From the NCBI GenBank assembly GCA_947168785.1, contig CAMVNL010000003.1, forward strand, positions 1 to 22,618: a stretch of 22,618 nt of DNA, in the 5' to 3' direction. Positions within the stretch are counted from its first letter, which is position 1, and every line of letters begins with the position of its first letter. Under the pieces are notes generated by a model. It saw nothing but the letters and a program-made list of their open reading frames with translations, searched no databases and was not told the DNA's origin. Made by a program: the position numbers and the translations under genes. The DNA comes from an uncultured Clostridia bacterium. Lineage in GTDB: Bacteria; Bacillota; Clostridia; Oscillospirales; Acutalibacteraceae. This document shows, piece after piece, positions 7,847 to 14,830 of this stretch.

Positions 7847-9256
7847 TCAGCGCGCCGGGCGGGCGATGACGGCCAGCGCCTGTCCCGGTTTTACGGTCAG
7901 GCTGATCTTTCCGTCCCGGACGGCCGCTTCGCCGCAGGGGACGTTGCCCTCCGCCGTGATCTCATACACGTCGGCCGTCTCAAAGGCCGCGTCGGGAATG
8001 TCCCACGCGCCGGATCTTCCTTCGTCGGAATAGGCGATGAAAACTTCGTTACCCTCATCCAGCGGCAGCAGCACGTCGCCTCCCTGTTTCAGGATCGCCC
8101 CGTTTTTGGTGATGGACCGGTCCGCCGCCCGGCTGATCACGCCACCGGAGAAATACACGGTGTAGCGGTCCTCCGGCTCCGCCGAGGGGTCCTCCTCATA
8201 ACGCAGCCGCTGATACCGGTTCAGGTACACGTAGGGCAGGTGATAGGTGCAGAACTCCCACAAAAAGGCGGGTGCCCAGTCTTCGGCCCGTGGGCCGTAC
8301 TTCCGCCAGATATCCTCCCCGTGCATGGTGCCGTAAAACACCTTCATTTGCGCCGGGTCGTTCAGGTGGCCGCTGTAAAGGGCGGGCGGGATCTCCATGC
8401 ACTCTTTCATGCTCACGCAGCTGGTCCACCAGGTGGCGGGGATGCGCCCCAGCGTGCGGATGGGCACGGTCTCCCACGGCACCTCCGTCATATCCTCCCC
8501 CAGCGTCTGATAGAGCTTGCGGATGGGGTGGGTGAGGGATTCGTTGCGTAGCGGCGCTTCCCGGTAGGTATATTCGCTGGTCACGTCGATCCCGAGAGAA
8601 GCGATATAGTCCAGCATCTTGTTCCGCGCCTCGTCCTGCTCCTCCACTCCCGTTCTGGGGTTCAGGTTTTCGGCGATGCAGAAGTTGTCGAGATGGACGG
8701 TGCCGGCCTCCCGCACGGGCGTGACCTCACAGAACCGGTCCCACACCTGCCGGAACAGGCCGCTTTCCCAAAACTGCTTATAGGAGGTCTTGTAGCCGTC
8801 CCGGCCGTTGAAGATCTCAATGGGCGTGGGAACGCCCTCCCTGTTATTGACAAGGGCGTTCGCCGCCGCCAACTGCGGGAAGCAGGGCGTGGCGGTGTAG
8901 GCGTCGGAGACGTTGACGTGGAAGCTGACAACGGTGTGGTACCGCTTTGCCTCTTCAAACAGCCAGTAAAGGCTGTCTCGGGCGGTCTTGTCCTGCGGGC
9001 GTTTGAGCGCCTCGTTGACCACGTCCATCTCCGGGTAGCAGTCGTCGTGGCCAAGGCCCTGCCAGCCCACCAGATAGACGATCTTTTGCGTCCCTTGGGT
9101 CAGGTGATCCACGGCCTTGATGATCTCCAGCGCCTGTTCAAAGCTGATATATACGTTTGAACGGTTGTTTGGAAAATCCGGGTCCGCCAGATACATCTTC
9201 ATCCAGAGGATTTTGCTGTAATCATAGTTCCAATGCGGTTTGAGTGAAGCGTTCAT
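7847..9256 (-). CDS. GH101/GH129-like glycosidase (putative alpha-N-acetylgalactosaminidase fold), cytoplasmic
   Basis: This 469-residue protein resembles the catalytic barrel of GH101 and GH129 alpha-N-acetylgalactosaminidases, which act on mucin-type O-glycans. The key strand VYLVGWQGLGHD (60-71) matches the GWQxEGHD pattern that binds GalNAc in these families. D190 in VHLDNF is the likely nucleophile and E228 in VTSEYTY the likely acid/base; their spacing of 38 suits the families. About residues 360-469 form a C-terminal beta domain. It lacks a signal peptide and the accessory domains of full GH101 enzymes, so it probably acts inside the cell on imported sugars. AAAGGGGA precedes the ATG. 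It lies 38 bases after the GH39-like gene. Another family in the same clan is possible. Confidence 0.6.
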   Translation of the reverse strand: MNASLKPHWNYDYSKILWMKMYLADPDFPNNRSNVYISFEQALEIIKAVDHLTQGTQKIVYLVGWQGLGHDDCYPEMDVVNEALKRPQDKTARDSLYWLFEEAKRYHTVVSFHVNVSDAYTATPCFPQLAAANALVNNREGVPTPIEIFNGRDGYKTSYKQFWESGLFRQVWDRFCEVTPVREAGTVHLDNFCIAENLNPRTGVEEQDEARNKMLDYIASLGIDVTSEYTYREAPLRNESLTHPIRKLYQTLGEDMTEVPWETVPIRTLGRIPATWWTSCVSMKECMEIPPALYSGHLNDPAQMKVFYGTMHGEDIWRKYGPRAEDWAPAFLWEFCTYHLPYVYLNRYQRLRYEEDPSAEPEDRYTVYFSGGVISRAADRSITKNGAILKQGGDVLLPLDEGNEVFIAYSDEGRSGAWDIPDAAFETADVYEITAEGNVPCGEAAVRDGKISLTVKPGQALAVIARPAR

Positions 9257-9294
9257 TGGTTCCCCTTTCTGTGAAAAATGCCGTTGCCGCGCCG

Positions 9295-10956
9295 TTATTG
9301 GCTGACCTCGAAGAACACCACGGCGAAGGGGTCCAGCGCCGCGTTCAGGGTGAACGCGCCGTTCTTCACCTGCACGGTGGTCTCCACCGGCTCAAGACGG
9401 CAGTATCCGGCGTATTTATCGGTCAGGCTGCGGAAGGTCTGCAGCGCTTCCCCATCCGCGAAGGATGGGCAGCCGTCGTCCGGCGACCAGCTGAATTTGT
9501 CGTCGGTGATGCCAAGCGTTACCCGGTCCTTGCGCCACTCGTCGAACCAGTTGCAGTCGTCGTTGACCATATACATGATGACCTTCGCCTCGCCGTCGCT
9601 GAACTGCGGCGCGTTCACGTTGAAGGTCAGCTCCGCCTTTGCCTGATAGTCCAGCTTGTTCCTGAAGTTGTAGGCCATGACCCGCAGGGTATCGGTCGTT
9701 TCGTCAAAGGCGGCGACGGTCTCCACCTCGGCCTTATAGATGCCCGCGCCCTGCTCCTTCTGCACGGAAGCCCGCCTTGCGCCCTCAAAATCCGCCGCGT
9801 GACGGGCGACGTGATAGGTGATCAGGGGGTTGCCGTGGTTCTCGCCGAAGGAGCAGTAATCCCAGCTGGAAAAATAGTTCATGCCGGTGTCGAACATCTC
9901 CTTGATGAGCCGCGCGTCAAAGGCGGCCTGATAGGTATCGCCCACGGTACGGGAGGGGAGGGCGTCGCTATCCCGGCCTGCGGCGTTGCCCATGAGGATG
10001 CGTCCCTCGTCCACGCCGTAGATCAGGTCGTTGAGGCCGACGGATTCCGCCGCGCCCCGCAGCTCCGCCATGATCTGGGTGATGGTCTTGTTGCCGCCAC
10101 GGTCGCCGGGTTTGACCTCGTAATAGGAGGCGGAGAGATAGCAGATCCGCGTGCCCTTTTTGCCGGTGGCGTAGTTGGTGCCCACGCCGCAGTGGCGGAT
10201 AAATTCCGCCTCGTCCCAAAGGCCCTCCGAGCAGGTCATGGAGTGGGCGCCCACGAAAACGTCCTCGCCCAGCACGTCGATCAGCGCCTGCACGGTATAG
10301 TCGTACAGCTTGCAGAAGGCCCGCTCCGTCTCCCGGGGGTCCTTGCCGGGGGCAAAGAACCAGTCCGCGTTTTCATATTCGGTCATCACGCCGAAGCGCC
10401 ACGCCCGCACCTCTTCCAGCCCGAACTCTTCCACCAGGGCTGTCGCGATGGCTTTGATATACCGGTAATACTCGTTGTAGTCGTCCGGCGGGAAGACGTT
10501 GACGCTGAAACCGCCCAGATCCGCGCCGGCGGCGGCGATGGCGTTCCTTGACAGCTTGGCGGGCACGTTGCCGAGCTTCAGCAGCGGCTTGCAGCCGGTC
10601 TTCAGGATGCCCCGGCAGGAGGCGATCAGCGGGGAGACGTCATAGTCGTCGGTGACGGAAAAATCGTCCGGGTCCGCGAACAGGTCCCGGTCCGCGTTAC
10701 CGCCGCTGCACTCCATCAGCTGGATGTAATCGACAAATTCATAGGGGTTGTATTCCTCGTTGATGATGGGGTTTTCCGGAAACCGCCCCACGAAGCGGTT
10801 GATGTTGCTTTTGACGTTGGGCAGCGCCTCGCCCAGCTGCGCGGTCTCCACCGTGAAGGTGTAGTCGTTCACGAAGTTGTTGAAAAAGGCGTAAAAGTTG
10901 GCCCAGATGCCGGTGAAAAACGCCAGCAGCGCGGCAAAGAACTGTTTGAAACCCAT
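9295..10956 (-). CDS. GH39-like / clan GH-A glycoside hydrolase with N-terminal hydrophobic anchor
   Basis: This 553-residue protein has a clan GH-A layout: a TIM barrel with a probable acid/base Glu in WRFGVMTEYENADWF (E193) and a second Glu in YGVDEGRIL (E317), 124 residues apart, then a C-terminal beta-sandwich from about 400. It resembles GH39 beta-xylosidase-like proteins, but the invariant Asn before the acid/base is Thr192, so activity and substrate are uncertain. The N-terminus (about 4-30) is strongly hydrophobic and aromatic without a lipobox, suggesting membrane attachment. GGGAGGAAG precedes the ATG and a good promoter lies about 70 bases upstream. It is the first gene of the operon with the GH101-like gene and the phosphatase. 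Confidence 0.65.
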   Translation of the reverse strand: MGFKQFFAALLAFFTGIWANFYAFFNNFVNDYTFTVETAQLGEALPNVKSNINRFVGRFPENPIINEEYNPYEFVDYIQLMECSGGNADRDLFADPDDFSVTDDYDVSPLIASCRGILKTGCKPLLKLGNVPAKLSRNAIAAAGADLGGFSVNVFPPDDYNEYYRYIKAIATALVEEFGLEEVRAWRFGVMTEYENADWFFAPGKDPRETERAFCKLYDYTVQALIDVLGEDVFVGAHSMTCSEGLWDEAEFIRHCGVGTNYATGKKGTRICYLSASYYEVKPGDRGGNKTITQIMAELRGAAESVGLNDLIYGVDEGRILMGNAAGRDSDALPSRTVGDTYQAAFDARLIKEMFDTGMNYFSSWDYCSFGENHGNPLITYHVARHAADFEGARRASVQKEQGAGIYKAEVETVAAFDETTDTLRVMAYNFRNKLDYQAKAELTFNVNAPQFSDGEAKVIMYMVNDDCNWFDEWRKDRVTLGITDDKFSWSPDDGCPSFADGEALQTFRSLTDKYAGYCRLEPVETTVQVKNGAFTLNAALDPFAVVFFEVSQ

Positions 10957-11022
10957 TTTTTCTTCCTCCCTGATGGATCGTCGCCGCCGGAATCCCTCCG
11001 AGGCGCGGTTTATTCTGAAAAA

Positions 11023-11051
11023 ATCATATCATATCGCGGGGCAAAAGGCAA
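11023..11051 (-). promoter_or_regulatory. Promoter of the GH39-like/GH101-like/phosphatase operon
   Basis: On the minus strand TTGCCT (11051-11046) and TATGAT (11028-11023) are 17 bases apart, a good sigma-A match. The start codon of the GH39-like gene is 66 bases further on. The -35 box overlaps the terminator hairpin of the YolD operon. Confidence 0.6.
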
Positions 11052-11077
11052 CCGCCAATTTGCCCGGCGTTATTGCC
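11043..11077 (-). terminator. Candidate terminator of the polymerase-LtrA-YolD operon
   Basis: On the minus strand GGCAA(TAA)CGCC pairs with GGCG(G)TTGCC over a 9-base loop, with a small bulge, and is followed by TTTTG. It starts 8 bases after the YolD-like stop codon. The short T run makes it moderate. Confidence 0.45.
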
Positions 11078-11084
11078 TCTCCGT

Positions 11085-11519
11085 TTATTCTGCTCCGTCC
11101 GCCTGCAGGTCTGTCACCGCCTCCAGCGGGATCGCCTCGCCGGAATCGAGGGTGATGGTGCGGTCGGTCCCGCTGAATTTCCGGACGGTTCCCGTGGCGG
11201 TGAGATACGCGCCGCCGCTCTTTTTGCCGTCCGGGACAAACCAGGTGATCGTCACCGGAACTGGGGACTTCACCGACAGAACGGCGTTCAGCCGCCGGTC
11301 GATCTCCTCCTTCGCGCTGTCGTCCGGCTCCGCCCAGGCGTCGGTCTCCCGCGCCGCCTCGCCGATCAGGTCCTCATACCCGGTCAGCGCCGCGAAGGGG
11401 GAAAACTGCGCCGCCCGGTTCAGCCTCGCCATAGGCGGGTGGTTCGGGTCCACGTAGTGCTCCCGGTCGATGATATCGCCGTAGCGTTGTCTTGCGTCGG
11501 ATACGTCTTGTGGTTTCAT
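11085..11519 (-). CDS. YolD-like protein
   Basis: This 144-residue protein carries the YolD-like pattern near its N-terminus: RYGDIIDREHYVDP then PMARLNRAAQFSPFAALTGYE. In Firmicutes such proteins are typically encoded with Y-family polymerases of the UvrX/YqjW type and are thought to act in the response to DNA damage, by an unknown mechanism. The C-terminal half (about 85-144) looks like a small beta domain. The ATG begins only 3 bases after the LtrA stop codon, so translation is probably coupled. The Y-family polymerase is two genes upstream in the same operon, with LtrA between, which is an unusual order. No signal peptide or membrane segment is present. Confidence 0.8.
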   Translation of the reverse strand: MKPQDVSDARQRYGDIIDREHYVDPNHPPMARLNRAAQFSPFAALTGYEDLIGEAARETDAWAEPDDSAKEEIDRRLNAVLSVKSPVPVTITWFVPDGKKSGGAYLTATGTVRKFSGTDRTITLDSGEAIPLEAVTDLQADGAE

Positions 11520-11522
11520 CTT

Positions 11523-12689
11523 TCACTCTCGTTGTTCCGGTCCGCCGGCTGCCTGTTCGATCTTCTTTCCGTAACGGTACAGCAGCAGGAATACCGTGAA
11601 GACGAAGACCGCCGTGACGGCGATGTTGGCCGCCATGTTCTCCCGCAACAGCGCCATCAGCGCCGCAAAGACCGCGCAGGGGACCGCCGCGTGCAGGCAC
11701 AGCCGCCGGTAACCTTTGCATCTTGTTCTGGCGTACCGGCCCCCCAGCGCAAACAGGAACGAGAAGAACGCCACAAGGGAGCCGATCAGGAATAAAAGCT
11801 TGGGCAACAGGCGGATCTCCTCCTCGCGCATGAATTCCAGCCCGTTGGTGATGTTGTTCATGGCAAAGATGATGAAGATGTGCAGCAGCATATAGCCCAG
11901 CCCGTTGGTCCGTTTTTCCCGGTCCACGATGTGATCGTAGAACACGCCGTAGCTGAGAAACAGCCCCACCACGATCAGAAACGCCATCAGCGCGAAATAG
12001 GCGCTGCGCAGTGAAAAATCGTCCTCGAAATAGGAAGCGACGCCGATGATCATCTCCCCGAAGGTGAACACCACGTACAGCATGGCCCGTTCGGAAAGGT
12101 GGGAGAATTCCACCGCCCCGGCGCTGCTGCGCTGCCCGCAGGCCAGCACGGCGGTCATGCCGAAGACGATGGCGGCCAGCGACAGCCACGTGGTCCCCGT
12201 GACCCTGTAAAAGGGGATATCCAGCGTCGCGATCGCCGCCTCCGTCAGCAGGATCACGGCCATCCGGACGATCTGCTTTTTCCGCTGCGGGTCCGCCTTG
12301 TGATGGCGCAGCTCGATCAGGTACTGCACGCCGATATTGACGAGGATCAGCGCCCACGCCGCGTGGTACTGGGTGTGAAACCGCTGCCAGTCGTTCCGGG
12401 TGCCGTCCCCGATGAAATACAGCAGAAACATGTTGATAAAAAGAAATACGTGTTCCCTTACGCTGTGTCTGCCGTAGACGTTGATGTAATAGGTGGTGTA
12501 GTTCCAGATCTGGATCACCGCCAGCGTGGACAGCGCGTAGGCCAGAAACGCGGGCGTTGAAACAAAGCCGTCCGCGAAGTGATGCAGCAGCAGATTGTTG
12601 CGCCCGATGACATACACGAAGATCAGGTCGTAGATCAGCTCCACGTACTCGACCTTTTTTTCTTTCTTTTCCAGCAGATCTTTTACCAT
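11523..12689 (-). CDS. ltrA: Low temperature requirement A (LtrA) family integral membrane protein
   Basis: This 388-residue protein has about ten hydrophobic segments and the LtrA-family hallmarks VEYVELIYDLIFVYVIG near the N-terminus (normally VELFFDLVFV) and HLSERAMLYVVFTFGEMIIGV in the middle, with the conserved HL-ER and GE pairs. LtrA was named from a Listeria locus needed for growth at low temperature; its biochemical role is not settled. GGAG precedes the ATG. It lies 57 bases after the polymerase gene and 3 bases before the YolD-like gene, so it appears to be part of a DNA-damage-related operon. That context may be functional or simply a local insertion. Confidence 0.88.
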   Translation of the reverse strand: MVKDLLEKKEKKVEYVELIYDLIFVYVIGRNNLLLHHFADGFVSTPAFLAYALSTLAVIQIWNYTTYYINVYGRHSVREHVFLFINMFLLYFIGDGTRNDWQRFHTQYHAAWALILVNIGVQYLIELRHHKADPQRKKQIVRMAVILLTEAAIATLDIPFYRVTGTTWLSLAAIVFGMTAVLACGQRSSAGAVEFSHLSERAMLYVVFTFGEMIIGVASYFEDDFSLRSAYFALMAFLIVVGLFLSYGVFYDHIVDREKRTNGLGYMLLHIFIIFAMNNITNGLEFMREEEIRLLPKLLFLIGSLVAFFSFLFALGGRYARTRCKGYRRLCLHAAVPCAVFAALMALLRENMAANIAVTAVFVFTVFLLLYRYGKKIEQAAGGPEQRE

Positions 12690-12746
12690 GTGCGTCTCCG
12701 TTTGTTTATGTGATGGAAAAGGCGATCGCCTTTTCGGGAAGGAAGG

Positions 12747-14261
12747 CTATTTCCGGTGGCCGCCCACCTGACCGTTCCGCTCAATGGCGGTGGCGCCGTC
12801 CTGCAAATTCAGCCCCTTGACCACGGAGTTCTTGCCGTAGCGGTCCCGGATGTGCAGCAGCGCCTCCTGCATCTTCCGTTCCTTTTCCAGCGCCGCGTCC
12901 TCCGCCTGCTTCGCCCTTTCCTCGGCGGCGTAATCCCGGAACAGGCTCAGCTGCTCCGCGGCGTTTTCTTCCTTCTCTTTTGTCTCCTGCACGGTCAGCA
13001 GGCGGCAGACCGCCACGTTGAACCGCCGGACGGTCAGGTTCCTGTCCACCAGCCGGTCGTAGATCTCGCAGACCGCCTCCATGATCCTGCCGGAGGAGGA
13101 GACGTGCCGGCCGAGGTTGTGGGAACCGTGTACCCGCTGGGGCGCCTGCCGCCCGTAATAGTCCGGCTTGACCGCTCCCTGATAGGCGGCCATGGCCTTC
13201 GGGTCCCGCAAATTGGCGGCGTCATAGGCCACGTCCAGCACCACCTGATCGGTGGTCAGCCCCTTGCGCACCAGGTCCATGGCAAGGCCGTCCGCCATCT
13301 CCTGCACCACGATGCGCCCTTCGTCAAAGGTATAGGGACGGGCCAGCACCTGGCCGGAGCTGAGGCTTTTGGAATCCGGCGTGTAGGCCTTGCAGTCTGC
13401 GATCTCCGTCGGCTCCCAGCCCCAGGCGTGGTCGATCAGCAGCTCCGCGTTGACGCCGAAGAGCTTGTAAAGCTTTTCCGCGTTGCGCACGGAACAGCGT
13501 GCCACGTCCCCCATGGTGTTCATGCCGTTATCTTCCAGCCGCCGGGCGATGCCGTGGCCCACCCGCCAGAAATCCGTCAGGGGCGTGTGGCACCATAGCT
13601 TTTCCCGGTAGCTTTGCTCGTCCAGCTCCGCAATGCGCACCCCGTCCCTGTCCGCCGGCATCTTCTTCGCCACGATATCCATGGCGATCTTGGCCAGGTA
13701 CAGGTTGGTGCCGATCCCCGCCGTGGCGGTGATGCCCGTCTCCTTCAGCACCTGCCGGATCAGCGCCATGGCAAAGGCGTGGGCGTTCATGCCGCTGGGC
13801 TCCAGATAGGGCGTCACGTCGATGAATACCTCGTCAATGGAATACACCAGAACATCTTCCATAGAGACGTGCCGCAGGTAGATCTCCACGATGCGGCGGC
13901 TGTATTGCATATAATATTCCATGCGGGGCGTGGCCACCACCATGGCCGCCTCCAGTGAGGGATCCCCCGACAGCGAGGCGGCGGAGACCGACGGGCAGCG
14001 GAATTGGCCCCCCGGCGCCCTTTTCCGCCGTTCATGGTTGGCCAGCGCCAGCTTCTGCTTCGCCTCAAACAGGCGGGGGCGGCCGGGCAGGCCGACGGCC
14101 TTCAGCGCCGGAGACACCGCCAGACAGATGGTCTTGTCTGTGCGGCTTTCGTCGGCGACCACCAGCAGGGCGTCCAGCGGGTCCAGCCCCCGCTCGACGC
14201 ATTCCACGGAGGCGTAAAACGACTTCAGGTCGATCGCCAGATATTGTTTTTGCCGCGCCAT
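12747..14261 (-). CDS. Y-family DNA polymerase (UmuC/UvrX-like translesion polymerase)
   Basis: This is a Y-family error-prone polymerase of about 504 residues. The first metal-binding Asp and steric-gate region is AIDLKSFYASVE (D11, numbering from the chosen ATG), and the catalytic SIDEVF motif is near 141-146 (D143, E144). Finger, palm and little-finger regions follow, and a QLSLF motif near 437-441 matches the consensus for binding the sliding clamp. A charged helical tail follows. Frame-open upstream GTG at 14270 has AAAGGA only 2 bases ahead, so I prefer the ATG at 14261, with 11 bases of spacing. It opens an operon with LtrA and YolD. No Firmicutes-type LexA box is visible upstream; instead there is a cluster of hairpins. 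Confidence 0.92.
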   Translation of the reverse strand: MARQKQYLAIDLKSFYASVECVERGLDPLDALLVVADESRTDKTICLAVSPALKAVGLPGRPRLFEAKQKLALANHERRKRAPGGQFRCPSVSAASLSGDPSLEAAMVVATPRMEYYMQYSRRIVEIYLRHVSMEDVLVYSIDEVFIDVTPYLEPSGMNAHAFAMALIRQVLKETGITATAGIGTNLYLAKIAMDIVAKKMPADRDGVRIAELDEQSYREKLWCHTPLTDFWRVGHGIARRLEDNGMNTMGDVARCSVRNAEKLYKLFGVNAELLIDHAWGWEPTEIADCKAYTPDSKSLSSGQVLARPYTFDEGRIVVQEMADGLAMDLVRKGLTTDQVVLDVAYDAANLRDPKAMAAYQGAVKPDYYGRQAPQRVHGSHNLGRHVSSSGRIMEAVCEIYDRLVDRNLTVRRFNVAVCRLLTVQETKEKEENAAEQLSLFRDYAAEERAKQAEDAALEKERKMQEALLHIRDRYGKNSVVKGLNLQDGATAIERNGQVGGHRK

Positions 14262-14303
14262 CGCTGCCACCGTCCTTTCCCGCGCCGCCGGGCCGTATTT
14301 TTG

Positions 14304-14374
14304 GATCGTTATTAATGCGGCAATTAAATAGTTGGAAATAAGAAAGGTTGTGCTGCCGCATTAATAAAACGATC
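14304..14374. repeat. Hairpin 1 of the triple-hairpin region
   Basis: GATCGTT plus ATTAATGCGGCA (14304-14322) pairs with TGCCGCATTAAT plus AAAACGATC (14354-14374). That is a 19-bp stem with a 2-base bulge and a 31-base loop. It is AT-rich in a GC-rich window and lies about 40 bases upstream of the polymerase start. Confidence 0.7.
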
Positions 14375-14378
14375 ATAA

Positions 14379-14415
14379 CGCCGTTTTTTGCCGTTTTACG
14401 GCAAAAAACATGGCG
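14379..14415. repeat. Hairpin 2 of the triple-hairpin region (terminator-like)
   Basis: GTTTTTTGCCGT (14383-14394) and ACGGCAAAAAAC (14398-14409) form a perfect 12-bp stem with a TTT loop, extended by CGCC/GGCG across a 2-base bulge. The A/T tracts lie inside the stem, so it looks like a symmetric, bidirectional terminator shape, but no long T-tract follows on either strand. Confidence 0.65.
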
Positions 14416-14417
14416 AA

Positions 14418-14482
14418 ATATTACTTCGGCAATCATAAAACCGTCGTTTATCATTCAGATTATTTAATTGCCGAAGTAATAT
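14418..14482. repeat. Hairpin 3 of the triple-hairpin region
   Basis: ATATTACTTCGGCAAT (14418-14433) and ATTGCCGAAGTAATAT (14467-14482) form a perfect 16-bp stem. Read on the minus strand, its outer end, ATTACTTCGGCAATTAAATA, matches the plus-strand start of hairpin 1 (14311-14330) at 18 of 20 bases. The three hairpins therefore lie in one larger inverted repeat from 14311 to 14480. Confidence 0.7.
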
Positions 14483-14558
14483 CTTTCTGATGAAGATAAG
14501 TGATATCAATATTGTACCCGCCTCCGAAAGGGATGTCAAGAAGGGAATCCCGTCCGTC

Positions 14559-14576
14559 GGTCCGTAGGAACGGACC
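14559..14576. repeat. Small perfect hairpin in the polymerase-TipAS gap
   Basis: GGTCCGT (14559-14565) pairs with ACGGACC (14570-14576) around an AGGA loop. It stands alone between the triple hairpin and the heptamer array. No T-tract follows. Confidence 0.45.
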
Positions 14577-14614
14577 CCGTGCAGACCGGCGGGGGAAGGC
14601 ATCGGCGCGGGGGC

Positions 14615-14649
14615 GTTCTTAATCGTTCGTTCTTAGTTCTTGGTTTTTA
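14615..14649. repeat. Five-unit heptamer array (GTTCTTA type)
   Basis: The units are GTTCTTA, ATCGTTC, GTTCTTA, GTTCTTG and GTTTTTA in perfect 7-base register. The layout (five units, the second degenerate and containing ATC) is like that of the left heptad array of the MITE-like element at 6125-6159, though the unit sequence differs. Downstream (about 14690-14730) a GC-rich inverted repeat GCGGCA/TGCCGC follows. Confidence 0.6.
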
Positions 14650-14772
14650 GCGGTCTTCCGGGCGAGCCTATGTCGTATATGAATTTGCCCGTGCGGCAGC
14701 GCGGCGCCTCCGTGCCGCCGTTCACGCAAGCAACATTTTTTTTGCTGTCGATAAAAAACGCGCAAAAATCCT

Positions 14773-14800
14773 TTCAAATCCGGCCGATCCGTGGTATCAT
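14773..14800 (+). promoter_or_regulatory. Candidate promoter of the TipAS operon
   Basis: TATCAT (14795-14800) is a fair -10 box, with TTCAAA (14773-14778) as a weak -35 at 16 bases. The TipAS start is at 14831 with AAAGGAG at about 14815-14821. No clear MerR-type 19-base-spacer dyad is seen. Confidence 0.4.
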
Positions 14801-14830
14801 GACAGGGAGCAAACCAAAGGAGACGCGAAC

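Noticed and set aside
7847..9256. GH13 amylase-type identity for the GH101-like gene
   Set aside because: No GH13 conserved regions are seen; the GWQGLGHD strand and the D190/E228 arrangement fit GH101/GH129 better.
9244..10551. Plus-strand open frame of 435 codons opposite the GH39-like gene
   Set aside because: The composition is that of an antisense shadow of a GC-rich gene, and the minus-strand protein has a sensible domain layout, promoter and ribosome binding site.
14304..14482. CRISPR array or retron/attC-type RNA
   Set aside because: There are no regularly spaced identical direct repeats, no Cas, reverse transcriptase or integrase gene nearby, and the structure is inverted rather than direct.
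14773..14800. MerR-type TipA operator in the TipAS promoter
   Set aside because: The spacer is about 16-17 bases rather than 19, and no clear dyad lies between the boxes.
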